The notes beneath the pieces were generated by a model. That model was not told the DNA's origin. It did not search any database and worked only from the letters and a program-made list of their open reading frames with translations. From NCBI RefSeq assembly GCF_002751875.1, contig NZ_NMZM01000003.1, positions 124,001-188,000 on the forward strand: 64,000 nucleotides of DNA, in the 5' to 3' direction. Origin of the DNA: Oceaniglobus indicus. Lineage in GTDB: Bacteria > Pseudomonadota > Alphaproteobacteria > Rhodobacterales > Rhodobacteraceae. Position 1 is the stretch's first letter. The number at the start of each line of letters is the position of its first letter. Below, piece after piece: positions 16,901 to 26,569 of this stretch. The position numbers and the translations under genes were made by a program.

Positions 16901-19900
16901 TCAGGCGACCATGGCTTCGGCGCGTTTCAGATCGACCGAAACCAGTTGGCTGACCCCCTGTTCGCCCATGGTGACGCCGAACAGGCGATCCATGCGCGCC
17001 ATGGTGACGGCATGGTGGGTGATGATCAGGAACCGGGTTTCGGTCTGGCGGCACATCTCGTCCAGCAGATCGCAAAACCGGGTGACGTTGGCGTCGTCCA
17101 GCGGCGCGTCGACCTCGTCGAGCACGCAGATCGGGGCCGGGTTGGCCAAGAACACCGCGAAGATCAGCGCCATCGCCGTCAGCGTCTGTTCGCCCCCCGA
17201 CAGCAGCGACAGCGTCGACAGCTTCTTGCCCGGCGGCTGGCACATGATTTCAAGCCCGGCATCCAGCGGATCGTCGGATTCGACCAGCTCCAGCTTTGCG
17301 TCGCCGCCGTTGAACAGGTGCGTGAACAGCATCGAGAAGTTGGCGTTGACCTGTTCGAAGGCGGTCAGCAGACGCTCGCGGCCTTCGCGGTTCAGGCCGG
17401 CGATACCCGTTCTGAGCGTGCGGATCGCCGCTTCGAGGTCGGCTTTCTCGCTGATCAGCAGATCATGTTCTTCCTGCACGGCGCCCGCGTCCTCCTCTGC
17501 CCGCAGGTTCACCGCGCCCAGCGCGTCGCGCTGGCGTTTCAGGCGGGCAACTTCGGATTCGATCCGGTCGGAAGGCGGCATCTTGTCGGGGTCCACATCC
17601 AGGACCTGCAACAGGGCATCGGGCGTGACGTCCAACGCTTCGACGATGCGCTCTTCGGCCTGTTCGGTGGTGGCGCGCGCGGCGTCCGCCCGCGCTTCGG
17701 CGGCGGCGCGGGCCTCGCGGGCCTGGCCGGCCGCGCGTTCGGCATCACGGGCGGCGGTGGCGGCGTCGCGCAGCGCGGCTTCCGCAGCGCCCAGGGCGTC
17801 GGCGGCGGTCCGGCGGCGGTCGCGGGCGGCGGCGATACGCCCGCCGAGCGCGTCGCGCTGTGATGCGATTGCATCGGGAATTGCCTGGGCTTCGGCCAGT
17901 TCATCCTGCGATTCGGCCAGGCGGGCAGAGAGTTCGGCCATTCGCCGGCCCGCCGTCTCCAGCCGCCTGCGCCAGCCGTCGGCCTCTTTTTGCACCGCCT
18001 CGGCGCGTTTTGCCCGCGCTTCGCCGTCGCGCCGCAGCTCATCATGTGCCGAGCGGCGTTGCAGCATGGTCAGGCGGGCCGCTTCCACGGTCAGCTTCAC
18101 GTCTTCAAGCGCCGCGCGCGCGTCCGACAGGTCTTCGAGGTCCGCGACGGCGGCCTCGGCGTCGGCCAGACGGGCGCGGGCGGCTGTCGCTTCTTCCTCG
18201 TGGCGGGCGACGGCGTGGCGCGCGCTGTCGAGACGGCCCTGGGCGATGGTGCGGTCGGCCTCGATCCGCGAACAGGCGCGCGCGCTTTCGGCAACCTTTG
18301 CGTCGGCGGCGCGCCGGGCCTCGCGGGCATCACGGTCGGCCCGGGTCAGATCGACGAGGCGGCGCTTCAGCGCCTCGTGGGTCTGCGCCACCGCGTCGGC
18401 ATGGGCCGAAACGCGCGCGACGTCCCGTGTCAGACCCTCGAGGCGGTTCAGCTGCTTCAGGCGCAGGGCGGCGGCGCTGGGCGCGTCTTCCGCCCCGGCG
18501 CGCAGGCCGTCCCACCGCCACAGGTCGCCTTCCATCGACACCAGCCGCTGACCGGGCCGCAGCAGAGGTTGCAGGGCAGCGCCACGATCGCGCGCGACAA
18601 TGCCGACCTGCGCCATGCGCCGCAACAGGACCGGCGGCAGGGTGACGTGATCGGCAAGAGGTGCGACGCCGTCGGGCAAGGGTTGCACGTTTTCATAGGC
18701 CGGCAGGCAGACCCAGCCCGACACGCCGTCCGCGATTTCCGGTGCGCGCAGATCATCGGCCAGCGCCGCCCCCAGCGCCGCCTCGTATCCATCGGCGACC
18801 GACAGCAGGTCCAGCACCTGCCCCCCCTCGGTCGCGTCGCGGGCCACCAGCTTGGTCAGCGCACCCGCCTCGGCCCGGAGCGCGCCCAGCTCGCCTTCGG
18901 CCTGCGACCGTTCGCCCCGGGCGTCGGCCTCGCGCGATTGCGCCTCGCCGCGGGCGTGGTCGGCCTGTTGCAGGGCCTCTTCGACACGGGCGGCCAGATC
19001 CTGGGCCGCGCGCTGGGCTTCGCTGGCGGCGGTGAATGCGGCTTCGGACCGCGACACCGCCTCCTGTGCCGCACCCACCGTGTCGCGGGCGGTCCGGGCG
19101 GCCTGTTCGGCACGTTCGGCGGCACGAAGCGTGTCGTCACGCAGGCGATGGGCGGATTGATGGCGGGCCGACAGCCGTGCCATGTCTTCGGTCCTGGCCG
19201 ACAGATCGGCTTCGCGCGCGGCCAGGATGTCGCCGGCCTCGCGCGCGGCTTCGGCGGCCTTCTCCAGCGCGGCCTCGTGCCCCGTGCCGGCCTGGTTCAG
19301 CGCCGCGGCCTCGGCGTCGAGGCGCTGAATCGTTTCGTCCGCATCGCGGTTCAGCGCGTCCTCGCGGGCGCTGTCCTTGTGCAACTGGTCGATCCGGGCG
19401 GTCAGGGTCGCGATCTGGTCGCGCGCGCGGCTGTCGCGGTCGTCCAGCGCGGCCTGTTCGACCTCAAGCCGTTGCAGCACGGCGGCGGCAATCGTTTCCT
19501 CTTCGCGCAGGGCAGGCAGGGCGTCTTCGGCATGAACCCGCGCGGTTTCGGCGGTCTGGGCGTGACGGGCCGCGGTGGTGGCGCCTTCGGCACAGGCGCG
19601 CAGGTCGTCGGCCGCCGCGCGTTGCGCTACATCGGCCTCGCGCCAGCGGCGATACAGCAGCAAGCCCTCGGCTTGGCGCAGTTCGACGCCGATGTCGCGG
19701 TACTTGCGGGCCTGGCGCACCTGCCGCGTCAACTGGGCCAGTTGCGCGGCCAGTTGCTCGACGACGTCATCGACCCGCAGAAGGTTGGCCTCGGCCCCCT
19801 TCAGCTTCAGTTCAGCCTCGTGACGGCGTTGATACAGCCCCGAGATCCCGGCCGCTTCTTCCAAGATGCGGCGCCGCGCCTTGGGGCGCGCGTTGATCAG

Positions 19901-20353
19901 TTCCGAAATCTGCCCCTGCCGCACCAGCGCCGGCGAATGGGCGCCGGTCGAGGCATCGGCGAACAGCATCTGAACGTCGCGTGCCCGCACGTCGCGGGCG
20001 TTGGCCTTGTAGGCCGATCCGGCGTCGCGGGTGATGCGGCGGGTCACTTCCAACGTGTCGGAATCGTTGAACCCCGCGGGGGCGCGCCGGTCGGAATTGT
20101 CGATATGCAACACGACTTCGGCAAAGTTGCGGCCAGGGCGAGAGGCGGCACCGGCGAAGATCACGTCCTCCATTCCGCCGCCGCGCATGGCCGAGGCGCG
20201 GTTTTCACCCATCACCCAGCGCAGCGCCTCGAGCAGGTTGGACTTGCCGCACCCGTTCGGGCCGACAACACCGGTCAGCCCGTCCGAGATCACCAGGTCG
20301 GTGGGATCGACGAAGGACTTGAAGCCATTCAGTTTGAGCCGGGTGAATCGCAC
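16901..20353 (-). CDS. smc: chromosome segregation protein SMC
   Basis: An 1150-residue SMC ATPase that organises and segregates the chromosome with ScpA/ScpB (not in this window). N-terminal FTRLKLNGFKSFVDPTDLVI and Walker A GPNGCGKSN; long Ala/Arg/Glu-rich coiled coils flanking a hinge at residues ~500-650; C-terminal ABC signature LLSGGEQTLTAMAL and Walker B ICVLDEVDAPLDDANVTRF. GTG at 20353 is preferred because the homologous start lies immediately before RFTRLKLNGF and AAGG precedes it; any extension would consist of Arg-rich non-conserved sequence. Length matches alphaproteobacterial SMC. Confidence 0.95.
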   Translation of the reverse strand: MRFTRLKLNGFKSFVDPTDLVISDGLTGVVGPNGCGKSNLLEALRWVMGENRASAMRGGGMEDVIFAGAASRPGRNFAEVVLHIDNSDRRAPAGFNDSDTLEVTRRITRDAGSAYKANARDVRARDVQMLFADASTGAHSPALVRQGQISELINARPKARRRILEEAAGISGLYQRRHEAELKLKGAEANLLRVDDVVEQLAAQLAQLTRQVRQARKYRDIGVELRQAEGLLLYRRWREADVAQRAAADDLRACAEGATTAARHAQTAETARVHAEDALPALREEETIAAAVLQRLEVEQAALDDRDSRARDQIATLTARIDQLHKDSAREDALNRDADETIQRLDAEAAALNQAGTGHEAALEKAAEAAREAGDILAAREADLSARTEDMARLSARHQSAHRLRDDTLRAAERAEQAARTARDTVGAAQEAVSRSEAAFTAASEAQRAAQDLAARVEEALQQADHARGEAQSREADARGERSQAEGELGALRAEAGALTKLVARDATEGGQVLDLLSVADGYEAALGAALADDLRAPEIADGVSGWVCLPAYENVQPLPDGVAPLADHVTLPPVLLRRMAQVGIVARDRGAALQPLLRPGQRLVSMEGDLWRWDGLRAGAEDAPSAAALRLKQLNRLEGLTRDVARVSAHADAVAQTHEALKRRLVDLTRADRDAREARRAADAKVAESARACSRIEADRTIAQGRLDSARHAVARHEEEATAARARLADAEAAVADLEDLSDARAALEDVKLTVEAARLTMLQRRSAHDELRRDGEARAKRAEAVQKEADGWRRRLETAGRRMAELSARLAESQDELAEAQAIPDAIASQRDALGGRIAAARDRRRTAADALGAAEAALRDAATAARDAERAAGQAREARAAAEARADAARATTEQAEERIVEALDVTPDALLQVLDVDPDKMPPSDRIESEVARLKRQRDALGAVNLRAEEDAGAVQEEHDLLISEKADLEAAIRTLRTGIAGLNREGRERLLTAFEQVNANFSMLFTHLFNGGDAKLELVESDDPLDAGLEIMCQPPGKKLSTLSLLSGGEQTLTAMALIFAVFLANPAPICVLDEVDAPLDDANVTRFCDLLDEMCRQTETRFLIITHHAVTMARMDRLFGVTMGEQGVSQLVSVDLKRAEAMVA

Positions 20354-20489
20354 GGATGGAACGGACCTTGTTTCGGGGATCGGCGCATATCCTGTTGCTC
20401 TTACGGCCTGAGTGTCAAGGTGCGCACGCAGCATATGGCGGGATCGCGCCCCTTGTCCCCAAGGGATCGCGCCCTTGACCCTGTGGCGG

Positions 20490-21455
20490 CTAGCCGTCGA
20501 CGACGACCACCACCTTGCCGGTGGACCGGCGCGCGCGCAGGAACTCCAGCGCCTCGCCTGCCTGGGCCAGCGGGTAGCGCGCCGAGATGTGCGGCTGCAG
20601 ACGCCCTTCGCCATACCAGCCGTAAAGCCGCGTCAGGCTGTCGGTGACGATCTGCGGTGCGAAGGCCATGTAGCCGCCCCAGTAGAACCCCAGCAAGGTG
20701 ATGTTCTTGACCAACAGGTGATTGGCGGGCACCTGCGGAACGTCGCCGCTGGCGAAACCGACGATGACGATGCGGCCATCGGGGTTGCAGGCGCGCATGG
20801 CCGCGCGGAACGGATCGCCGCCCACGGGGTCGAAGACCACATCGACGCCGCCCAGATCCTTCAGCGCACCGCGCAGATCGGGGGCGTCGCTGTCGATTGC
20901 ATGGTCGGCCCCGGCGGCGCGCGCCACCTGCAGCTTGGCCGCCCCGCGCGCGCTGGCGATCACCCGGGCGCCCATCGCCTTGCCGATCTCGACCGCGGCC
21001 AGCCCGACACCCCCCGCCGCCCCCAGCACCAGCAGGGTTTCGCCGGCCCGCAGGTGCGCGCGGTGGGACAGTGCGACATGGGCCGTGCCATAGGCGATCT
21101 GGAACGCCGCGGCCACGTCGAACGGCATTGCATCGGGCAGATGCGTGCAGCGGTCAGCAGGAAAGTTTCCCGCCTGCGCCAGACCGCCATGACCGGCGAA
21201 CACCGCCACCCGGTCGCCCGGTGCAAAACCGCGAACGCCGGGACCGGTCGCCGTGACGGTGCCGGCCACTTCCATCCCCAGTGTTGCGGGAAGCGGCGGA
21301 CGTTCCTGATACTTGCCCTCGGCCATCAGAAGATCGGCAAAGTTCAGACCGCAGGCCGCGATCCGCAACGCGACCTCGCCCGGGCCCGGCGGCGCGGGCT
21401 GGACGGACCGGATTGCCGGCGGTGCGTCAAACGACGTGATCTGAAAGGCATCCAT
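20490..21455 (-). CDS. zinc-free NAD(P)H:quinone oxidoreductase (zeta-crystallin family MDR)
   Basis: A 321-residue medium-chain dehydrogenase/reductase of the quinone oxidoreductase (QOR/YhdH-like) type: N-terminal GroES-like domain (LRIAACGLNFADLLMAEGKY, GMEVAGTV), nucleotide-binding ETLLVLGAAGGVGLAAVEIGK with the AxxGVG-type turn, and no zinc-ligand cysteines of alcohol dehydrogenases. Reduces quinones or enals with NADPH. The ATG at 21455 has GGAGAG upstream. It precedes smc with a 136-nt gap, and diverges from the XRE gene across an AT-rich interval. Confidence 0.9.
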   Translation of the reverse strand: MDAFQITSFDAPPAIRSVQPAPPGPGEVALRIAACGLNFADLLMAEGKYQERPPLPATLGMEVAGTVTATGPGVRGFAPGDRVAVFAGHGGLAQAGNFPADRCTHLPDAMPFDVAAAFQIAYGTAHVALSHRAHLRAGETLLVLGAAGGVGLAAVEIGKAMGARVIASARGAAKLQVARAAGADHAIDSDAPDLRGALKDLGGVDVVFDPVGGDPFRAAMRACNPDGRIVIVGFASGDVPQVPANHLLVKNITLLGFYWGGYMAFAPQIVTDSLTRLYGWYGEGRLQPHISARYPLAQAGEALEFLRARRSTGKVVVVVDG

Positions 21456-21600
21456 CCTGTCACTCTCCGTTGGGTTCGCGACGGTGTTACAAGGATTCGC
21501 CCCCCTTAGCGAGAGACCCGACAGGGGTGGAACAACCAGAGGGATTCGCCACCAAATACACGCAAAAGGCGAGTTTATTTGCCGCGAAAGCCCCGCAACC

Positions 21601-21638
21601 AAAGGTGGTGCGGGATTCACCACTTTGTTTTTGTTCGT
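21601..21638 (+). promoter_or_regulatory. hairpin plus T-rich tract upstream of the XRE gene
   Basis: AAAGGTGGTG, a 7-nt loop, then CACCACTTT form a short stem, followed by GTTTTTGTTCGTTTTTATC. It resembles a rho-independent terminator but no plus-strand gene precedes it; the divergent gene starts at 21455. It may be a leader attenuator or a binding site. The 12-mer GTTTTTGTTCGT (21627-21638) recurs exactly at 45317-45328 in the glpD-glpR promoter region. The whole 21456-21738 interval is AT-rich. Confidence 0.4.
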
Positions 21639-21738
21639 TTTTATCACTGCTGACCCCAAACCTGTCCTTAAAGCTAGGTTGAGTTGCAAGGCGAAGGCTT
21701 GTTCATTGGCATACAAGCGCAAGGTTAGGAGCAAGTAG

Positions 21739-22113
21739 ATGAAACACCCCGTGGATGTGCATGTCGGCAAACGGGTTCGCCACCGGCGCTGGATGCTCGG
21801 GATGACGCAACAGCAGCTGGCCGAGCAGGTCGGAATCAAGTTTCAGCAAATCCAGAAATACGAAACCGGCATGAACCGCATCAGCGCATCGCGCTTGTGG
21901 GATATCGCCGATGCCGTTGACGTTCCCGTCGCGTTCTTCTTCGAGGGCATGGATGGCGACGACGGCAAATCGCCGCAGCCGACCGGGACCGTTCCCGGCG
22001 ACATCCTGGCAGACAAGGAAGCCCTGGAACTTGTCCGCTCGTATTACGCCATCCCGGAAAACCAGCGGCGCCGGCTGTTCGAACTGGCGCGCGTTCTGTC
22101 GGAAGTCGCCTGA
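21739..22113 (+). CDS. XRE-family regulator of the PraR/PhrR type
   Basis: A 124-residue DNA-binding protein with one HTH_3 domain (residues ~10-65: VGKRVRHRRWMLGMTQQQLAEQVGI, FQQIQKYETGMNRISASRLWDIA), then DVPVAFFFEG and a short C-terminal helix region. The wording around the HTH (DVHVGKRVRHRR...GITFQQIQKYE-like) is that of the rhizobial PraR/PhrR group, regulators of stress, surface and quorum-related traits. Strong ribosome site AGGAG 6-10 nt upstream. Preceded by an AT-rich leader with a hairpin, and followed at 70 nt by hisN. Its targets here are unknown. Confidence 0.85.
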   Translation: MKHPVDVHVGKRVRHRRWMLGMTQQQLAEQVGIKFQQIQKYETGMNRISASRLWDIADAVDVPVAFFFEGMDGDDGKSPQPTGTVPGDILADKEALELVRSYYAIPENQRRRLFELARVLSEVA

Positions 22114-22183
22114 AGCGGCGCCTTGACGCCTCCTGCCCGGCAGCTTAGCCGAAACCGCGAATGCGCGGCGCAGGAGGACGACG

Positions 22184-22993
22184 ATGAAACGTTTCGATCC
22201 CACCCTTGAGACCCAATTGATTGATTGCGCCACGGCGCTGGCCGAGGCCGCCAGACCGGTCACACTGCAGCATTTCCGCACGTCCGGCCTGGTCAGTGAC
22301 AACAAGAACCCGGCGGGCTTCGACCCGGTCACCGAAGGCGACCGACAGGCCGAAACCGCCATGCGGCACATCCTGGCGCAACGGCGGCCCGAAGATGGCA
22401 TCCTTGGCGAAGAGTTCGGCCATCACGCCGGCACATCCGGCCTGACGTGGGTCCTGGACCCGATCGACGGCACCCGCGCGTTTCTGGCCGGGGCGCCGAC
22501 CTGGGGCGTGCTGATCGCGGTCGGCGACGATTCCGGCCCCGCCCTGGGCGTGATCGATCAGCCTTATATCCGCGAACGTTTTTTCGGCGGTTTTGGCCAG
22601 GCCTGGTGCGACGGGCCCAGCGGACGTGTGCCCCTGGCCACCCGCCCCCCGCGCCCCCTGTCGGACGCGATCCTGTTCACCACCTTCCCCGAGGTCGGCA
22701 GCGACACGGAACGCGCGGCGTTCCAGGGCGTCGCACGCCAGGCCCGCCTGACCCGATACGGCATGGATTGCTATGCCTATGCGCTGATCGCCTGTGGCCA
22801 GGCGGATCTGGTGATCGAAGCGGGGCTGAACGCCTATGACATCCAGGGTCCGATGGCGGTGATCGAGGCCGCGGGCGGTATCGTCACCGATTGGCGCGGC
22901 GGGCCCGCCCATCAAGGGGGCCGCGTGATCGCCGCCGCCAACCGCGAGGTTCACGCCGAGGCGCTGAAGGTGCTGTCGCAGGCGGATCCGTGA
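22184..22993 (+). CDS. hisN: histidinol-phosphatase, inositol-monophosphatase family (HisN)
   Basis: A 269-residue member of the inositol monophosphatase fold. Metal-site motifs: GEEFG, WVLDPIDGTRAF (DPIDGT) and LNAYDIQGPMAVIEAAGG (the WDxxP-like element reading YDIQGP). This sub-group is the HisN-type histidinol-phosphatase that performs the penultimate histidine step in many alphaproteobacteria, which lack the HisB phosphatase domain. Good ribosome site AGGAGGACGACG. Other IMPase-type substrates cannot be excluded by sequence alone. Confidence 0.85.
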   Translation: MKRFDPTLETQLIDCATALAEAARPVTLQHFRTSGLVSDNKNPAGFDPVTEGDRQAETAMRHILAQRRPEDGILGEEFGHHAGTSGLTWVLDPIDGTRAFLAGAPTWGVLIAVGDDSGPALGVIDQPYIRERFFGGFGQAWCDGPSGRVPLATRPPRPLSDAILFTTFPEVGSDTERAAFQGVARQARLTRYGMDCYAYALIACGQADLVIEAGLNAYDIQGPMAVIEAAGGIVTDWRGGPAHQGGRVIAAANREVHAEALKVLSQADP

Positions 22994-23154
22994 CAGGCAA
23001 CGAGACCGGCCCGATTCCGCGCGCCTGACGGGCCGAAAGGGTGCACGGCTGCGTATCGGTGGAACGGCTGGCACCTTGCGACAGGCCAGGCACCTTCGTC
23101 GGGGCGTACGACGGCCATCCGCCGCAAGCCGCGATCATCGCCGGGTGGCGGGAA

Positions 23155-23598
23155 TCACCAGCGGTCCAGCGCCGCTTCGTCCACGTCGCGTGCCGCGACC
23201 CAGGACGCGCCGTCGCCGGTCACTTCCTTCTTCCAGAACGGCGCGCGGGACTTCAGGTAATCCATCAGGAACTCGGCCCCCTGAAAGGCATCGGCGCGAT
23301 GGCGCGCCGACGTCGCGACCATCATGATCACCTCGCCCACCTTCAAGATCCCGTGCCGATGGATCACCAGTGCATCGTCCAGCCCGAACCGCGCCACGGC
23401 CTGATCCACGATGGCGCTGATCGCACCCGCCGTCATGGCCGGGTAATGTTCGATCTCCATGTGCTGCAAACCGCCTTCGGGGCGATCACGCACGATGCCC
23501 GAAAAGCTGACCACCGCGCCCGCGTTGGCCTGTGCGGACACAAAGCCGTTCAGCGCGGCGCCCGGATCGAACGGGTCGGATTGCACACGCACCGACAT
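23155..23598 (-). CDS. moaE: molybdopterin synthase catalytic subunit MoaE
   Basis: A 147-residue large subunit of molybdopterin synthase; it transfers sulfur from the MoaD thiocarboxylate to precursor Z (cPMP). Family segments: GAVVSFSGIVRD, MEIEHYPAM, VIHRHGILKVGEVIMMVATSARHRADAF, and the active-site lysines in RAPFWKKEVTGDG. It starts 1 nt after the moaD stop. Last gene of the pgsA-moaD-moaE run. Confidence 0.95.
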   Translation of the reverse strand: MSVRVQSDPFDPGAALNGFVSAQANAGAVVSFSGIVRDRPEGGLQHMEIEHYPAMTAGAISAIVDQAVARFGLDDALVIHRHGILKVGEVIMMVATSARHRADAFQGAEFLMDYLKSRAPFWKKEVTGDGASWVAARDVDEAALDRW

Positions 23599-23599
23599 T

Positions 23600-23848
23600 T
23601 CAGCCGCCGGTCATCGGCGGGAAGAACGCCACTTCGCGCACGCCGTCCAGCGCGGCGTCGAAATCCGTCAACTCCTGATCCACGGCCACACGCAGCGCCG
23701 ACAGGTCGGAAAACGCCATGGCATAGCGATCTTCGCGCGCGCTGAGTTCGGCGACCAGGCCGGCCACCGTCGTCGCGTCGGTGTCGACAGTTTCACGTGG
23801 CAGGCCGATGCGTTCGCGCACCCAGGCAAAATAGACGACATCGATCAT
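23600..23848 (-). CDS. moaD: molybdopterin synthase sulfur carrier subunit MoaD
   Basis: An 82-residue ubiquitin-fold protein ending in the obligatory Gly-Gly (FFPPMTGG) that MoeB adenylates and thiocarboxylates. The body (MIDVVYFAWVRERIGLPRE, ...LRVAVDQE...REVAFFPP) fits MoaD. The ATG at 23848 overlaps the pgsA stop by 4 nt; moaE follows directly. Confidence 0.94.
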   Translation of the reverse strand: MIDVVYFAWVRERIGLPRETVDTDATTVAGLVAELSAREDRYAMAFSDLSALRVAVDQELTDFDAALDGVREVAFFPPMTGG

Positions 23849-24516
23849 GGGCGTGGCTCCTCTTTCAGGAACGGCAGCGATTTGCGGAAGTAATCCCAGC
23901 CGGTCATCAGCGTCAACAACGCGGCAACCCACAGCAGCGCGGTGCCGATCCACCAGAACGTGTTGCGCGCGGCTTCGAGCCAGTGCAGACCGACCACGTC
24001 CTCGATGGTGCCGTCCATGATGCCGGCGATGGTATCGGGGTCCATGCCGATGGTCCGGTCGATGATGTGATGCGTCACGATCCCCGGCACGAACAGCACG
24101 GCGATCGCCACCATCTGCGCCGTCGTCTTCCACTTGGCCAGTTTCGTCACCTTCAACAGGCCGGCGGTATCCCCCAGGAACTCGCGCAGGCCCGACACGA
24201 AAACCTCGCGGAACAGGATCACGGTGGCCGGCAGCAGGATCCAGGGGTCCATGCCGGAAAACCCGGTGATGACCAGAAGCGCGATCACCACCATCGCCTT
24301 GTCCGCGATCGGATCCAGCATCGTGCCGAACTTGGTTTCCTGCCCCCAGGCCCGCGCCAGGTATCCGTCGATCCAGTCGGTCGCCGCCGCCGCGGCAAAC
24401 AGGATCAGCGCGAACCAGTCGGCCAGCGGACGCGCGAAATACAGGAACATGACCGCAACGCCGGGCGCGGCCAACAGACGCATCAGCGTCAGTATATTCG
24501 GGACGGTCCATCTCAT
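23845..24516 (-). CDS. pgsA: CDP-diacylglycerol-glycerol-3-phosphate phosphatidyltransferase
   Basis: A 223-residue membrane enzyme making phosphatidylglycerol phosphate. The CDP-alcohol phosphotransferase motif is complete: D-x2-DG-x2-AR-x8-G-x3-D-x3-D, seen as DWIDGYLARAWGQ, then TMLDPIADK. Start MRWTVPNILTLMRLLAAPG gives the standard N-terminus; a longer in-frame extension is Arg-rich and non-conserved. Several hydrophobic helices follow. It is encoded 190 nt behind uvrC and overlaps moaD; uvrC-pgsA-moaD-moaE is a familiar order in this family. Confidence 0.93.
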   Translation of the reverse strand: MRWTVPNILTLMRLLAAPGVAVMFLYFARPLADWFALILFAAAAATDWIDGYLARAWGQETKFGTMLDPIADKAMVVIALLVITGFSGMDPWILLPATVILFREVFVSGLREFLGDTAGLLKVTKLAKWKTTAQMVAIAVLFVPGIVTHHIIDRTIGMDPDTIAGIMDGTIEDVVGLHWLEAARNTFWWIGTALLWVAALLTLMTGWDYFRKSLPFLKEEPRP

Positions 24517-24706
24517 GGCGCAGGGATAGCTTGTTGGCGCGGAGGTTGGAAGATGCCGCGGAGGATTGTCTGATCGTTCCCCGCGCGTCCTTCGGTGACG
24601 ACCCGGCGCGATTTGCGTGCCCGACGGCGAGCGAACAGCCTGAAACCGGGCGATTGGCGGCTCTGTGCGGATATCCGCCGCACCGGAACAGGGACAAGGG
24701 TCGGCG

Positions 24707-26569
24707 TTATCCCTTCTCGTGGAAAAACGCATAGATCGTCTCGGCCAGGTTGTCCGAGATGCCGTCCACCGCCTTCAGATCCTTCAAGTCGGCCCGGGCC
24801 ACCGCCTTGGCCGATCCGAAATGGGTCAGAAGGGCGCGCTTGCGCATGGCGCCGACGCCCGGCAGATCGTCGAGCGGGGTGGCCCCCACGGCCTTGCTGC
24901 GTTTCGCACGGTGCGCGCCGATGGCGAAACGGTGCACCTCGTCGCGCATGCGCTGGATGAAATACAGCACCGGGTCGTTATGACGCAACGCCATGGGCGG
25001 TTTGCCGGTGCGGTGGAACTCCTCCTTGCCGGCATCGCGGTCCTCGCCCTTGGCGACGCCCACCATGGGGATGTCGCCGACGCCCATCTCCTCCATGATT
25101 CGACGCACGGCCGACACCTGCCCCTGGCCGCCGTCGATCAGCAACAGGTCGGGCCAGGTGCCCGACGTGCGGTCGGGATCTTCCTTCAGCAGGCGCGAGA
25201 ACCGACGCGTCATCACCTCGCGCATCATGCCGAAATCGTCGCCCGGAGTCAGGCTCGTGTCCTTGATGTTGAACTTGCGATACTGGCTTTTCAGGAAGCC
25301 TTCGGGCCCCGCGACGATCATCCCGCCAACGGCATTGGCGCCCTGGATGTGCGAGTTGTCGTAAACCTCGATCCGTTTGGGCGGCGCGGGCAGATCGAAT
25401 GCCTCGGCCAGACCTTGCAACAGCCGGGCCTGGGTCGCGGTTTCGGCCATGGTGCGCGCCAGGCTTTCGCGGGCATTGCGCAGCGCGCCCTGAACCAGCT
25501 CGGCCTTCTCGCCCCGCTGCGGCACGCTGATCTCGACCTTGCGGCCGATCTTGTCCGACAATGCGCCGGCCATCAGCTCGGCTTCCTCGATCCCGTCCGA
25601 CAACAACAACAGCGGTGGCGGTTCGCGGTTGATGTAGAACTGGCCGATGAATGCCTCCATCACCTCGGCCGGGCCGGCGCCAGACCCGGTGCGCGGATAG
25701 TAATCGTAGTTGCCCCAGTTCTGGTTGGCGCGGATGAAGAACACCTGAACGCAGGCCTGCCCGCCTTCCATGTGCAGCGCGATCACGTCGGCCTCGGCCA
25801 CGCCCTGGGGGTTGATCCCCTGCCCCGCCTGCACCTGGGTCAGAGCGCGGATCCGGTCGCGCAGCGCGCCGGCGCGTTCGAATTCCATCGCCTCGCTGGC
25901 GATCTCCATCTCGCGGGCCAGTTCGGTCTGCACCTTGGTGGACTTGCCTTGCAGGAACCGCTCGGCGTCCTTCACCAACGTGCCGTAATCCTCGTGCGAG
26001 ATATAACCAACGCAGGGCGCCGAGCAGCGCTTGATCTGGTATTGCAGGCAGGGGCGCGTGCGCGAGTCGAACACCGAATCCGTGCAGTTGCGCAAAAGGA
26101 ACACGCGCTGCAACTGGGTCAGGGTGCGGTTCACCGCGCCCGCGCTGGCGAAGGGGCCGTAATAGCTGCCCTTTTCCTTCTTCGCGCCGCGGTGTTTCTT
26201 GATCTGCGGATAGGCGTGGTTGCCGGTGACCAGGATGTTCGGGAACGACTTGTCGTCGCGCAGCAGCACGTTGAACTTGGGCTTCAACTGCTTGATCAGG
26301 TTCTGTTCCAGCAACAGCGCCTCGGTTTCCGTCCGGGTGGTCAGAAACATCATCGACGCGGTGCTGCGGATCATCCGGTCGATCCGGGCCGAATGGCCGT
26401 TCGGGTTGGCGTAATTGCTGACCCGTTTCTTCAGGTTGCGCGCCTTGCCGACATACAGAACGGCGCCCTTGGCATCCAGCATGCGATAGACGCCCGGCGA
26501 ATTGTCGAGCGTCTTGAGATAGGATTGAACACAGGCGTGGCCTGTCGGGCGGTCGGTCGTATCGGTCAT
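24707..26569 (-). CDS. uvrC: excinuclease ABC subunit C
   Basis: A 620-residue nucleotide-excision-repair endonuclease making both incisions around UvrB-bound damage. GIY-YIG domain ([21 protein letters not shown], residues ~26-47), a Cys cluster after residue 165 ([16 protein letters not shown]), UVR motif ([25 protein letters not shown]), RNase H-like C-terminal nuclease domain ([27 protein letters not shown]), and a C-terminal helix-hairpin-helix pair ([36 protein letters not shown]). Complete and of normal length. Confidence 0.96.
   Translation of the reverse strand: MTDTTDRPTGHACVQSYLKTLDNSPGVYRMLDAKGAVLYVGKARNLKKRVSNYANPNGHSARIDRMIRSTASMMFLTTRTETEALLLEQNLIKQLKPKFNVLLRDDKSFPNILVTGNHAYPQIKKHRGAKKEKGSYYGPFASAGAVNRTLTQLQRVFLLRNCTDSVFDSRTRPCLQYQIKRCSAPCVGYISHEDYGTLVKDAERFLQGKSTKVQTELAREMEIASEAMEFERAGALRDRIRALTQVQAGQGINPQGVAEADVIALHMEGGQACVQVFFIRANQNWGNYDYYPRTGSGAGPAEVMEAFIGQFYINREPPPLLLLSDGIEEAELMAGALSDKIGRKVEISVPQRGEKAELVQGALRNARESLARTMAETATQARLLQGLAEAFDLPAPPKRIEVYDNSHIQGANAVGGMIVAGPEGFLKSQYRKFNIKDTSLTPGDDFGMMREVMTRRFSRLLKEDPDRTSGTWPDLLLIDGGQGQVSAVRRIMEEMGVGDIPMVGVAKGEDRDAGKEEFHRTGKPPMALRHNDPVLYFIQRMRDEVHRFAIGAHRAKRSKAVGATPLDDLPGVGAMRKRALLTHFGSAKAVARADLKDLKAVDGISDNLAETIYAFFHEKG

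Noticed and set aside
17990-20647. Long open frame of ~885 codons on the plus strand opposite smc
   Set aside because: It is the antisense shadow of the GC-rich smc gene: Arg/Gly/Gln-rich, no domain, no ribosome site, while the minus strand encodes a full SMC.
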